Positions 6,705 to 15,696 of a DNA stretch of 64,000 nucleotides are shown piece after piece. Source of the DNA: JAWLHU01 sp049324875. GTDB taxonomy: Bacteria; Bacillota; Sulfobacillia; Symbiobacteriales; Symbiobacteriaceae. Position 1 is the first letter of the stretch; the number at the start of each line of letters is the position of its first letter. The notes under the pieces were generated by a model that saw nothing but the letters and a program-made list of their open reading frames with translations, had not been told where the DNA came from and searched no databases. Position numbers and translations under genes: made by a program. The stretch spans positions 6,656-70,655 of the forward strand of contig JBMONC010000066.1 of NCBI GenBank assembly GCA_049324875.1, in the 5' to 3' direction.

Positions 6705-8855
6705 CTAGGCGCCCGTCTTGCTGAGGATCACCTGGACCAGCTGGACCTGCTGCCGGCTGTACCGCTCGGGGAGCGGCCCTCCCTCCTGGAGCGCCGTGCG
6801 GATCGCCCGGTACTCCTCCGGCGAGAGCAGCGCCCGGACGGCGGCGCGCCAGGCCTCGCTCTGATCGGTGGCCAGCCAGAGCAGGAAGCAGCGCCAGACC
6901 GCCCGCTCCGGCTGGCCCAAGGCCGCAGCCACCGCCGCCGGGCCCTCGCCCCGGGCGAAGCGGGCGCTGGCCCGGGCCAGCAGCTCGAAGCGGCGGATGC
7001 GGGGCGGGGCCGCCGCCGGCTTCGGGGGCGGAGCCTCGGGGGCGGGCTCCTCGGGGCCGCCCCCCGCCCCGGTCCCGGACTCGGCCCCGGTCCCGGCCTC
7101 GGCCTCGGCGGAGAGCACCGCCTGGATCTCCGCCAGCAGGGCGGCCCCGTACATGGCCAGCTTGCGGGAGCCGATCCCCCGGCAGGCGGCCAGCTGGTCC
7201 AGGGTCTGGGGGGCGGCGTTGGCGATCCCCTCCAGGTCCCGGTCGCCGAAGACCACGTAGGCCGGGACCTTCAGGGCGCCGGCCTGGGCCCGGCGCCACA
7301 GCTTCAGCCGCTCCAGCAGCCGGGCGGCCAGCGGGTGCGGGGCCGGGGCCTCCTCCGGGAGCGCCGCCGCCCGCTCCCTGCGGGAGCGCTCCGGGCGGGG
7401 GGCGACCGCCACGGCGGGCAGCGGGCGGGGATGGCAGGTGGAGCAGCAGTCCGCCCCCAGCGGGCGGGGCGGCTCGCCGAAGTACCGCAGCAGCAGCTGC
7501 CGCCGGCACTCCTCCGCCCGGTAGACGAAGCGCTTCATTGCCCGGAACCGCTCCTGCCGCTGCTGCTCGTACTCCTGCAGCCGCCGCTGCAGCTCCTCCC
7601 GGTCCGCCGGGCGCAGGGGCCGGGCCAGCCCCACCTCCAGGCCGCCCTCCCCGCTGTGGATCACCTCCACGCAGCCCATCGCCTGCAGGTGAGAGACCAC
7701 CAGCAGGGCGAGGGGGTCCGGCTCCGACCAGGGCTGCAGCCAGCCCGGGTCCAGGGCGGCGATCCGGTCGAAGAGCGCATCCACCGCCGCGCCGTCCACC
7801 TGCTCCCGCTGGAGCAGGAACTCTCGCACCTTCACATCCATCCCCGGCAGGATCACCATGGTGCAGGCGGAGGGAAGGCCGTCCCGCCCGGCCCGCCCCA
7901 CCTCCTGGAAGTAGGCCTCCAGGGAGTCGGGCACCCCGGCGTGGATCACCGCCCGGATGTCGGGCTTGTCGATCCCCATGCCGAAGGCGTTGGTCGCCAC
8001 CACCACCCGGCAGAGGCCGGCCATGAACCGGTTCTGCACCGCGGTCCGGTCGGGGGCGGCCAGCCCGGCGTGGTAGGCGGCCACCGGCTCCCCCAGCTCC
8101 GCCTCCAGCAGCTCGGCCAGCGACTCCGCATCCTTCCGGCTGCTGACGTAGAGGATGGTGGCCCCGCCGCTCTCCCGCGCCAGGTGGACCAGCTTCGCCC
8201 GCTTCTCCGCCACCGTCTGGCAGGGCTCGATCCCCAGCCAGAGGTTGGGCCGGTCGGCGCTGCCCCGGAAGACCGGCGCCCCCTCGATCCCCAGGTGGAG
8301 CATCACATCCCGCTGGACCTGGGGGCGGGCGGTGGCGGTCAGCGCCAGCACCGGCGGTGCCCCGACGGAGAGCCGGAAGTCCTTGATGTAGCGGTAGTCG
8401 GGCCGGAAGTCATGCCCCCACTGGGAGACGCAGTGGGCCTCATCCACCGCCAGCAGGCTGATCTTCGCCCGCTGGCAGGCGGCCAGAAAGGAGCTGCTCT
8501 TCAGCCGCTCGGGAGCGACGAAGACGAGCCGCAGCTCCCCCCGGGCGAGTTGTTCCAGCTTCTGCCGCCCCTCGGGGCCGGTATCCTGGGAGTTGATGGC
8601 CACGGCGGCCATCCCCCGCTCCACCAGGGAGTCCACCTGGTCCTTCATCAGGGAGATCAGCGGGGAGATGACCAGGGTCAGACCCGGCAGCAGCAGCGCC
8701 GGCAGCTGGTAGCAGAGCGACTTGCCCCCGCCCGTCGGCAGGATCGCCATCGCCGAGCCGCCCTCCAGCACCGTGCGGATGATCTCCGCCTGCAGCGGGC
8801 GGAAGGCGGGAAGGCCAAAGTGGGTGCGCAGGGCGCCCACCAGATCGTGAGCCAA
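6705..8855 (-). CDS. recQ: ATP-dependent DNA helicase RecQ
   Basis: 716 aa. Helicase motif I LPTGGGKSL is at about residues 39-47, motif II with the aromatic loop DEAHCVSQWGHDFRPDYR at about 139, motif V ATNAFGMGIDKPD, and motif VI QEVGRAGRDG. A zinc-binding region with CRRQLLLRYFGE and CCSTCH follows, then an HRDC domain at about 531-578, an Ala/Pro/Glu linker, and a C-terminal helical module (about 640-716) resembling the helix-turn-helix tail of Gram-positive RecQ. It unwinds forked and recombination-intermediate DNA. The start is TTG with GGGGGG 8 bases upstream; that site lies in one arm of a hairpin (8862-8900). Confidence 0.95.
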   Translation of the reverse strand: MAHDLVGALRTHFGLPAFRPLQAEIIRTVLEGGSAMAILPTGGGKSLCYQLPALLLPGLTLVISPLISLMKDQVDSLVERGMAAVAINSQDTGPEGRQKLEQLARGELRLVFVAPERLKSSSFLAACQRAKISLLAVDEAHCVSQWGHDFRPDYRYIKDFRLSVGAPPVLALTATARPQVQRDVMLHLGIEGAPVFRGSADRPNLWLGIEPCQTVAEKRAKLVHLARESGGATILYVSSRKDAESLAELLEAELGEPVAAYHAGLAAPDRTAVQNRFMAGLCRVVVATNAFGMGIDKPDIRAVIHAGVPDSLEAYFQEVGRAGRDGLPSACTMVILPGMDVKVREFLLQREQVDGAAVDALFDRIAALDPGWLQPWSEPDPLALLVVSHLQAMGCVEVIHSGEGGLEVGLARPLRPADREELQRRLQEYEQQRQERFRAMKRFVYRAEECRRQLLLRYFGEPPRPLGADCCSTCHPRPLPAVAVAPRPERSRRERAAALPEEAPAPHPLAARLLERLKLWRRAQAGALKVPAYVVFGDRDLEGIANAAPQTLDQLAACRGIGSRKLAMYGAALLAEIQAVLSAEAEAGTGAESGTGAGGGPEEPAPEAPPPKPAAAPPRIRRFELLARASARFARGEGPAAVAAALGQPERAVWRCFLLWLATDQSEAWRAAVRALLSPEEYRAIRTALQEGGPLPERYSRQQVQLVQVILSKTGA

Positions 8856-8861
8856 TGAAGA

Positions 8862-8900
8862 TACCCCCCTCCCCGAAAGAGTTCGACAGGGAGGGGGGTG
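8862..8900 (-). promoter_or_regulatory. Hairpin covering the recQ ribosome binding site
   Basis: On the minus strand CACCCCCCTCCC pairs with GGGGAGGGGGGTA across a loop of about 13 bases. The 3' arm contains the recQ Shine-Dalgarno sequence. It is also just past the stop of the preceding FAD reductase (8917), so it may serve as a weak terminator of that gene. No T-run follows on the minus strand, which makes an RBS-masking role possible. Confidence 0.4.
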
Positions 8901-8916
8901 TTTCCCGCTTCCAGCA

Positions 8917-10059
8917 TCAGGAATTGATCGGCGGTGCGGAGCCGACCGGCCCCCGGGTCAGCCGGACCAGCCGGGAGGCCACCCCCGGCAGGAGGCGGCC
9001 CAGCAGGAGCAGCCCGTCGCAGAGGCCAGGGCGCACCAGCCAGGACTGCACCTGCCGGGCCAGCCCGATCCGCCGGGCGAACTCCGCCTGGTAGGCCCGC
9101 CGGTAGCGCTCCCCCCACGCCTCCCGGCTCAGCTCCCCCAGCAGGTAGGACTCCAGCAGCGGCAGGGTCAGCTCGGCGCTCCGGAGCGCCATCGCCATCC
9201 CATCGCCCACCAGCGGGGGGATCATGGCGGCAGCGTCCCCCAGGTGGGGCCAGCCGCCCCCGTTCCAGGGGAGGGGGGGCCGGCCGGTCTCCACCCCCGA
9301 GATGGTCGCCTCGCTCTCCGCCACCGGCCGGGCGCCGGCCAGCCGGGCGGCCAGGGCGGGGTTCTGCTGGCAGGCGGCCGCCAGGAAGGGCTCCAGCCCA
9401 CCCCCCGCCGCCAGGAAGGCGGGCTGGCTGACCAGGGCGGAGCAGTTGAGCCGGCCGCCCTCCACCGGGGCCAGCCCCACGTAGCCGCCCTCCACGAAGT
9501 AGAGCTCCACCGACCGGGAGGGGGAGGCGCCGGTGTAGTGCCGCTTCACCCCCACCCAGGAGCGGACGGGGGGCGGGGGCCGGTGGGTGCGCAGCGCCGG
9601 GAGGGTCTGCCGCCCCCAGGCGGCCACCACCGCCCGGCTCCGGAGCCAGGCGCCGTCCACCGCCACCCGGTGGGAGCGGGGCTCCGGCAGGATGTGGGAG
9701 GCGCAGGCGCCCAGCTTCACCTCCGCCCCCGCCAGCCGGGCGGCGGACAGCAGGGCGGTGTCCAGGGCGTAGCGGCTCAGGCCCCAGGCCTCGCCGGGCA
9801 GGGGGAGGTGGAGGGAGGCGCCCCGCCGCCCCACCAGCCGGACGGAGTCCATCGGGCAGGGGTCCAGTCGGGCCACCGCCGGGTAGAGCCCCAGGGCGTG
9901 GAGCGACTGGAGCGACTCGGGGGAGAGGAACTCGCCGCAGACCTTGTGCCGGGGCGGCTGCCGCCGCTCCACCAGCAGCACATCCCAGCCCCGGCGGGCC
10001 ATGGCCGCCGCCAGGCTGGAGCCGGCCAGCCCCGCCCCGATGACGATCAGATCCCGCAT
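8917..10059 (-). CDS. FAD-dependent oxidoreductase, geranylgeranyl reductase family
   Basis: 380 aa. The N-terminal dinucleotide-binding motif is VIGAGLAGSSLA (residues 5-16), then LLVERR for the ribose contact, and KVCGEFLSPE, a block typical of the geranylgeranyl-reductase-like monooxygenase/reductase group. A second FAD motif, GDAAAMIPPLVGDGMAMAL, lies near residue 280. The family acts on isoprenoid or polyketide substrates; the substrate here is unknown. The start overlaps the 3' end of the methyltransferase gene by 13 bases. In many genomes this pair sits beside a type III polyketide synthase, which is absent from this window. Confidence 0.8.
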   Translation of the reverse strand: MRDLIVIGAGLAGSSLAAAMARRGWDVLLVERRQPPRHKVCGEFLSPESLQSLHALGLYPAVARLDPCPMDSVRLVGRRGASLHLPLPGEAWGLSRYALDTALLSAARLAGAEVKLGACASHILPEPRSHRVAVDGAWLRSRAVVAAWGRQTLPALRTHRPPPPVRSWVGVKRHYTGASPSRSVELYFVEGGYVGLAPVEGGRLNCSALVSQPAFLAAGGGLEPFLAAACQQNPALAARLAGARPVAESEATISGVETGRPPLPWNGGGWPHLGDAAAMIPPLVGDGMAMALRSAELTLPLLESYLLGELSREAWGERYRRAYQAEFARRIGLARQVQSWLVRPGLCDGLLLLGRLLPGVASRLVRLTRGPVGSAPPINS

Positions 10060-10769
10060 CGCTCACCCTCCCCGGGCAGCGTGATCAGGTAGCGGAAGAA
10101 GGGGCGCCAGCGCCAGCGCAGCCCCTCCAGCCCCGGGGTGGACCGGAGCGCCTCCAGCTCCGCCGCCCGGAAGCCCCGCCGGACCGAGAGCGGGGCGTCG
10201 TGGCGGATCATCGGGTTGCGGGAGAGGAGCCGGGTGGCGATGCCGATGAGGCCGGCGGCCAGGGGGTGGCGGTGCAGGTCGTTGACCACCACCCCCAGCC
10301 GGGCCGCCCGCCGCAGGCTCAGCAGGGCGGAGGGCAGCTCCGGCGTCGCCAGATGGTGCAGCACCAGGGAGGCGGTGACGATATCCGCCCGGCCGGGGGG
10401 CAGGTGGAAGAGGTCGCCCTGCTCCACCTGCACCCGGGGCTCATCCCGGTACCGCCGGGCGGCGTGGGCGCAGGTCTCAGGGTGGATGTCCAGCAGCGTC
10501 ACCCGCAGGTCGACCCCCCGCAGGCGGCCCCAGCGCAGGAGCAGCCGGTTCAGGTCGCCTGCCCCGGCGCCCACATCCAGCAGGTGGAGCCGGGCCGGCC
10601 GGCCCGCCCCCCGCCAGAGCCGGACCACCCCCTCCAGCGTCACCCAGGCGGCGCCCAACAGCCGGTTGATCAAGCCCAGCTGGAGCAGCGCCTCCTCCAA
10701 CTCCCGCCCCCCGATGCTCCGGTCATCCATCCGCTCTGGCTCTTCCGCCCGGCTTTCCAGGTACAGCAC
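10047..10769 (-). CDS. Class I SAM-dependent methyltransferase paired with the FAD reductase
   Basis: About 240 aa. SAM-binding motif I is LLDVGAGAGDLNRLL, followed by TLLDIHPE and a post-motif ADIVTASLVLHHL. The later VVVNDLHRHPLA and RNPMIRHDAPLSV are typical of methyltransferases encoded beside geranylgeranyl-reductase-like flavoproteins and type III polyketide synthases. I prefer a GTG start at 10769: AGGAGG then lies 6 bases upstream, whereas an ATG two codons earlier (10775) would be almost on top of that site. Substrate unknown; methylation of a polyketide or quinone-type product is an inference. Confidence 0.8.
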   Translation of the reverse strand: MLYLESRAEEPERMDDRSIGGRELEEALLQLGLINRLLGAAWVTLEGVVRLWRGAGRPARLHLLDVGAGAGDLNRLLLRWGRLRGVDLRVTLLDIHPETCAHAARRYRDEPRVQVEQGDLFHLPPGRADIVTASLVLHHLATPELPSALLSLRRAARLGVVVNDLHRHPLAAGLIGIATRLLSRNPMIRHDAPLSVRRGFRAAELEALRSTPGLEGLRWRWRPFFRYLITLPGEGERCGI

Positions 10770-10875
10770 GGCCATCCTCCTCCCGGCTTAGCCTGCCCGC
10801 AAAGCGGGGGTGGAAAACCCAGAGAATGGACAGCCTAGGGGGGAAAAGCTGCGGCGGAAGGGGCGGGATCAGCGG

Positions 10876-11799
10876 ATGGGGTATGCGGCGCTCCTGATCG
10901 GAATCGGGCTGGTGGGCGGCTTCGTGGCCGGGCTGCTGGGGCTGGGCGGGTCGGTTCTGATGGTCCCGCTGCTGCTGGGCATCCCGCCGGCGCTGGGCTA
11001 TGCGCCGCTGACGATGCGTGCGACGGCCGCCATCTCGCTGGTCCACGTCGCCTTCGCCGCGGGGGCGGCGCTCCTGGTCCGGGCCGACGGGCTTCACCGG
11101 CGGCCGCTCCGCTGGATGGGGGCGGCGGGCGGGGCGGCGGCGCTGGCCGGCGGGCTGCTCTCCGCCCGGGCCACATCGGGGGCGCTCCTGCTCCTCTTCG
11201 CCGCCACCGCCACCGTGGCGACGGTGCTGCTGCTCATCCCCAGGCGGGAGGTGCCGGCCCAGCCGGTGGAGCGGGCCGGGGGAGCCGTCCTGATCGCCGG
11301 GCTGACCGGCCTGGTCACCGGCCTGGTGGGGGCTGCGGGTGGCTTCCTGCTGGTCCTCTTCATCCAGTACGTCCTCCGGCTCCCGGCCCCGATGGCGCAG
11401 GGCTCCGCCCTCCGGATCGTCCTGATCAGCGCTCTGGCGGGGCTGGCCGGCAAGCTGGCCACCGGCCAGGTCCCGCCGGCGCTGGCCGCCGCCCTGGTGC
11501 TCGGGGCGCTGCCCGGCACCTGGTGGGGCGGGGAGGTCTCCGCCCGGCTGGACCCCCGCCGCCTCCGCTGGGCGGCGCTGGCCGCAGCGGCGGTGGCCAC
11601 CGTCTGGGTCTGGGGCGAGGCGCTCCCCCAGCTCTCCCGCCGGATCCAGCCCGGCCACCTCTATTTGGCCGCCCTGGCCGCCGGGTTCGGCGTGCCGATC
11701 CTGATCTTCGCCCGCACCTACCGGGCCGCCCGTGCCACCGGCCCCTGCCTGCGCCCCGCAGGCCGGGGGGAGGGTGAGCCTGACGAGTCTGGGGGTTGA
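10876..11799 (+). CDS. TauE/SafE-family permease (sulfite/anion exporter type)
   Basis: 307 aa, about eight hydrophobic segments. The N-terminus GGFVAGLLGLGGSVLMVPLLL is the classic TauE/SafE half-repeat, and the second half carries GLVTGLVGAAGGFLLVLFIQ in the mirrored position. The family includes exporters of sulfite, sulfoacetate and related anions, but substrates vary. I start at the ATG immediately before GYAALLIGIG, with GAAGGGG upstream; an upstream in-frame ATG would add a charged, unlikely leader. It is transcribed divergently from the methyltransferase block. Confidence 0.82.
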   Translation: MGYAALLIGIGLVGGFVAGLLGLGGSVLMVPLLLGIPPALGYAPLTMRATAAISLVHVAFAAGAALLVRADGLHRRPLRWMGAAGGAAALAGGLLSARATSGALLLLFAATATVATVLLLIPRREVPAQPVERAGGAVLIAGLTGLVTGLVGAAGGFLLVLFIQYVLRLPAPMAQGSALRIVLISALAGLAGKLATGQVPPALAAALVLGALPGTWWGGEVSARLDPRRLRWAALAAAAVATVWVWGEALPQLSRRIQPGHLYLAALAAGFGVPILIFARTYRAARATGPCLRPAGRGEGEPDESGG

Positions 11800-11872
11800 T
11801 AATCCGTGGCCGTCATATTTGATCCCCCACCTGCCTCCCCGGGGTAGGTCCTTTGCGCGCCCCTGGGGAGGA

Positions 11873-11907
11873 TTCACACATTCAAGCGTGAATTACTAGA
11901 ATATAAA
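11873..11907 (+). promoter_or_regulatory. Putative promoter and dyad upstream of the three-gene cluster
   Basis: An AT-rich island in otherwise GC-rich DNA contains TTCAC...GTGAA (11873-11877 and 11888-11892, dyad spacing 10), overlapping a weak TTCAAG -35 (11881) and followed by a TATAAA -10 (11902-11907). It lies about 50 bases before the first start codon of the cluster. The dyad could be an operator. The promoter call is weak because the -35 is poor and the spacer is short (15). Confidence 0.4.
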
Positions 11908-11959
11908 GATCTGAATGCATACTGAACCGAGCCTGGCCCCGTAATGGAGGGACGCACCG

Positions 11960-14900
11960 ATGCCCGAGCTGAACGCTTCCGGGGATATCTTTACGCTGGG
12001 TGCCAGTGCCGGATTCGATGAAGGGATCGTCCGCGGCAAGGTGGGGGCGGGGGCTCGGCTCTCCTTCGAGGGGGAGTTCGCCCTCTGCCACGGCCTGAAC
12101 GCCGCCCTGACGGCGGAGGCGGTGGCGGAGGTGGAGGGGGCGCTCACCCTGCTCTGGGTCCTCGCCGGGCGGGCGAGGGGGCAGGCGTCGGCGGCGGCGG
12201 GGATCAAGGTGGACGGGCGGATCACCGTCGACCTCTTCGATGAGTTCGGCCTCTCCGCCGAGGCGGCCGCCTTTGCCGAGGCGTCGCTGGCGGGGCGGCT
12301 GGCGGTGGGGCTCGACCTGCAGGAGATCGCCGCCCTGGCCCGCCAGCAGCTGCCCGACCTGGCCTACGAGATCCTGGTCGCCTTCCTCAACGAGGTGGTG
12401 ATTGAGGCCGGGGTCTGGGGCAAGGTCAGCTTTGCCGCCATGGCCAAGGCGCACCTGAACATCCGGGGCAGCCTGAAGGATGACGCCAACGCCGGCTTCC
12501 TGGTCGAGATGGGCACCGAGGTGGGCTGGGGCGGCGGGGCCGGCTACGAGTTCTTCGGCGGCATCCGCTTCACCAATCCGAAGCGCTTCTTCCTCACCGC
12601 CTCCGAGCGGATCACCCGGGAGCTGGCCCGGGAGGCCCGGCGGCGGCTGCCCCCCGAGTTCCGGCCGGGGATCGCCATGCTGGAGCTGGTGCTGCCCATC
12701 ACGCTGAACGGCGCCTATGAGCTGGGACAGCTGGTCGCCCTCCAGAGCCTCTCGCCCAGCGGCGACCTGGTCAGGCCGTTCAACGCCAACTTCGCCGCCC
12801 AGCTGCAGCGCTTTCTGCTGGACAGGCTGGCCGAGGCGGGGATCCAGCTGCTGGGCGGGGCGATCGAGGAGGCGGTCCACCGGGCGGTGCGCGGCCACCT
12901 CACCGAGAGCCAGCGGCAGCAGCTGATCACCCGCATCGAGGCGCTGATCGCCGAGCTGGACAGGGCCGAGCTGACCGCTGCGACCCTCACCAGCACCCTC
13001 ACCCAGCTGGTCGAGATCCTGACGGTCCTCCTGCCCGGAGAGGCCGCCGAGTGGCGCCGCCCCCTGACCATCGCCTGGCTCGCCCTGGTCAGCGCCGAGC
13101 GGCTCCGCCATGCCACCGGCAGCCTGACCGGCTCAGCCTCCGCCGGGATGGTGGGGCTGGGCACGGTCACCAGCAGCGGCAGCGTGCTTCACCTGCCGGA
13201 GCCCCCCCAGGTGATCCGGGAGGAGCTGGAGGAGTTCTTCGAGGGCGCCCCGCAGCGGATCGAGTTCCGCCATGCCGTCGACTACCTGATCGGGACCGGG
13301 GCCGCCCCGCTGCTGCACATGCTCCTCCCCGACCTGGCGCTCCTGCTGGAGAAGCTCTCCCGGAGTCTCGACCTCACCCCCGGCGCCCTGGTGGAGGCGG
13401 CGCTCCACGGCGCCGTCGGGGGCGACCTGACCGAGACCCAGCTCTACACCGTCCTGCGCGGCTTCGCCAAGGAGGCGATCGACGGCTCTATCATGGCCGA
13501 CATCCTCCCGGAGCTGCGGGCGCGGATGGGGGAGAGCGACGAGGCCCGGCTCTGGCTGGATGAGGTGGCCCGGCCCAGCCTGCTGATGACCAGCGGCTTC
13601 CTCTTCGATCAGCTGGACCGGCTGGTCGCCGGCGGGATCCTCCGGGATGACTACTCCGCCTTCCTCAACACCCTGCGCACCGGGCTGAGCGTGCTGGCCG
13701 GCAAGATCTTCGTCCGCAACGTGATCGTGGTCGGCGACATCCTCCTCAACCACGTGATCGGGGAACTGCACGGCGGCTTCCGCACCCTGGAGCAGGCGGT
13801 GCGGAGCAACCCGAACCACATCCTGACCACCGCCGGCCTGTCGCTGGTGCCCTCCCTGCTCCCGCCCCTGACGCCGCTGCCGCCGAACCTGGCGGAGCCG
13901 ACACGGGAGCTGATCGCCGAGCTCTGCGGCGCCGGCGCCGACGCCTCAAGCCAGGCCATCTGGACGGGGCAGCGCAGGCGCCGCCTCCGGGAGCTGGCGA
14001 TGCGGCTGCTGCTCTCCGTCGACGGCCAGGTGGACTACGCCGACCGCAACGCCGTGGAGGCCTTCCTGGTCCAGCTCTTCGAGTGTGCTTACATCCCCGA
14101 CCCGGCCGGTCTGATGGATCTGCACGACCTGCACATGGAGCTCCTCCAGGCGCAGCTGGAGGTGACCTTCCCCCGGGTGAGCGACGCCCTCTCCGACTTC
14201 TTCCTCCGGCTGACCTACGAGTCGGTGGATGCGATGGACCGGGCGGCCCGGCAGCTGATCGACGACCTGGCGGCGGCGGTGCAGGCCGCCTGGGAGGAGT
14301 TCCAGCGCTGGCGGGCCGAGGTGGAGCGCCGGGTGGCCGAGGCGCAGGCAGCGGCCCGGGCGCTGGCCGATGCGCTGGAGGAGGCGGGTGCGCTCCTGCG
14401 GGATCCGGCCCGCCGCCGGGAGATCCTCGACCGGCTCCTGCTGGACGGGATCGCCGCCGCCGAGGAGGGGGCGCGCAAGACCCCTGGCTTCGACCTGCTG
14501 CCCCCCGATCAGCAGCGGCAGGCCATCGCTCTGGCGGTCTCCGGCTTCGTCCTCGCCTTCAACCTGGTCCGGCCGGCGCTGGAGGTCGGGCTGGCGGCCC
14601 TCGGCCTCCTGGCCGACGAGCTGGGAGAGCTGGTGGATGGTGCCGCCGACCTGCCGGACCTGATCAGCCGCCTCGGCACCGAGGCGGTGGAGAAGGTGCG
14701 CAAGGGGGTGGAGGATGCCCTCGGGGCCTTCGGCATCGCCCTGCCGCCGGAGCTGACGGTGGCCGATGTGGCGGAGACCGCCAAGGCGGCCCTGCAGGGG
14801 CTCACCCTCCTGCGCAGCGCTCTGGCGGAGGCGCTGGCCGCCCGGCAGGCGGAGCGGGAGGCGGAGCGGCGGGAGCGGGAGGCCCGGCAGCGCCGGGAGG

Positions 14901-15670
14901 CGGAGCGGGCCCGGTGGGAGGCGGAACGGGAGGCGCAGGCGGCGGCGCTGGGCGGCCCGATCGCCATCCAGATCCTCAGCCCCCTCCCGCTGGACGGCCG
15001 GCCGGAGAGCAGCTGGGCCTACGGCCCGGAGGTGCCTGTGCGGATCCGGATCCAGGGAGCGAGGCCCAGCTTCGTCCAGGCCGGATCGCCCCGGCGGGTC
15101 TTCCTGGCGCTCAACGGCCAGCCGCTGCCCCTCAGCCCATCCGCCTGGTCCTACGACGCCGAGGACCGCTCCCTCAACCTGACCACCTCCCTCCGGCTCA
15201 GCGGCATGCCCCTGAAGCCGGGGATCAACCTGCTGGAGTGCAGCGTGGCCAACGGCGCCGAGGCGGTGGTGCGCCAGCGGGTGATCTTCGCCGTCAACCC
15301 CACGGCGCCGCTCCGGGCGGCGCTGGCGGTGGAGCCCGCCCTCTCGCTCTTCGACACCCCCGGCGATGACCACGGGGAGACCCACCGGGAGCGGGTGACG
15401 CTCCGGAACACCGGGACGCTTCCGGTCAACCTCGGCGGCTGGCGGCTGGCCGACCGGGCGCGGCACCAGTTCCCCCTCCCCGAGCGGGAGCTGCTCCCCG
15501 GCGCCACCCTCTCGGTCTACACCGGCCGGGGGCGGAACAGCGAGACGGCGCTCTACTGGGGGCGGGCCCGGGCGGTCTGGAACAACCGGGGGGATGCGGT
15601 CTACCTGATCGACCCCGACCGGGTGGTGCGGGCGGAGTACGTCTATGAGGGTGCCAGGGGCGGATCGTAG
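11960..15670 (+). CDS. 1236-aa protein with coiled coils, Ig-like domain and C-terminal lamin-tail domain
   Basis: First gene of a three-gene cluster. Residues 1-190 are Ala/Gly-rich with alternating hydrophobic pattern (for example GASAGFDEGIVRGKVGAGAR). A long, mainly helical middle follows. Coiled-coil-like segments lie near 780-830 and a highly charged one at 955-997 (repeated EAER/REAE). A beta-rich Ig-like segment (about 1000-1115) precedes a lamin-tail domain at about 1120-1234, recognised by VTLRNTGTLPVNLGGWRL, a LLPGATLSVYTGRG turn, and WNNRGDAVYLID. Bacterial lamin-tail domains are usually attached to secreted or membrane-associated hydrolases, but no signal peptide is visible here. 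The rest matches no family I know. ATG start with GGAGG upstream. Confidence 0.8.
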   Translation: MPELNASGDIFTLGASAGFDEGIVRGKVGAGARLSFEGEFALCHGLNAALTAEAVAEVEGALTLLWVLAGRARGQASAAAGIKVDGRITVDLFDEFGLSAEAAAFAEASLAGRLAVGLDLQEIAALARQQLPDLAYEILVAFLNEVVIEAGVWGKVSFAAMAKAHLNIRGSLKDDANAGFLVEMGTEVGWGGGAGYEFFGGIRFTNPKRFFLTASERITRELAREARRRLPPEFRPGIAMLELVLPITLNGAYELGQLVALQSLSPSGDLVRPFNANFAAQLQRFLLDRLAEAGIQLLGGAIEEAVHRAVRGHLTESQRQQLITRIEALIAELDRAELTAATLTSTLTQLVEILTVLLPGEAAEWRRPLTIAWLALVSAERLRHATGSLTGSASAGMVGLGTVTSSGSVLHLPEPPQVIREELEEFFEGAPQRIEFRHAVDYLIGTGAAPLLHMLLPDLALLLEKLSRSLDLTPGALVEAALHGAVGGDLTETQLYTVLRGFAKEAIDGSIMADILPELRARMGESDEARLWLDEVARPSLLMTSGFLFDQLDRLVAGGILRDDYSAFLNTLRTGLSVLAGKIFVRNVIVVGDILLNHVIGELHGGFRTLEQAVRSNPNHILTTAGLSLVPSLLPPLTPLPPNLAEPTRELIAELCGAGADASSQAIWTGQRRRRLRELAMRLLLSVDGQVDYADRNAVEAFLVQLFECAYIPDPAGLMDLHDLHMELLQAQLEVTFPRVSDALSDFFLRLTYESVDAMDRAARQLIDDLAAAVQAAWEEFQRWRAEVERRVAEAQAAARALADALEEAGALLRDPARRREILDRLLLDGIAAAEEGARKTPGFDLLPPDQQRQAIALAVSGFVLAFNLVRPALEVGLAALGLLADELGELVDGAADLPDLISRLGTEAVEKVRKGVEDALGAFGIALPPELTVADVAETAKAALQGLTLLRSALAEALAARQAEREAERREREARQRREAERARWEAEREAQAAALGGPIAIQILSPLPLDGRPESSWAYGPEVPVRIRIQGARPSFVQAGSPRRVFLALNGQPLPLSPSAWSYDAEDRSLNLTTSLRLSGMPLKPGINLLECSVANGAEAVVRQRVIFAVNPTAPLRAALAVEPALSLFDTPGDDHGETHRERVTLRNTGTLPVNLGGWRLADRARHQFPLPERELLPGATLSVYTGRGRNSETALYWGRARAVWNNRGDAVYLIDPDRVVRAEYVYEGARGGS

Positions 15671-15696
15671 CGCATACCGGAAAGGAAGGAACGCGG

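Noticed and set aside
3376..6708. 1110-aa plus-strand open frame opposite bchH
   Set aside because: No domains, extreme Gln/Gly/His composition, and fully antisense to the recognised bchH.
6517..7509. N-terminal extension of bchH to 7509
   Set aside because: The extension is an Ala/Pro/Gly-rich shadow of recQ; the ATG at 6516 has a strong ribosome binding site and family-like sequence.
14830..14950. EAER-rich segment as a DNA repeat element
   Set aside because: It is a coiled-coil coding repeat with irregular codons, not a duplicated DNA unit.
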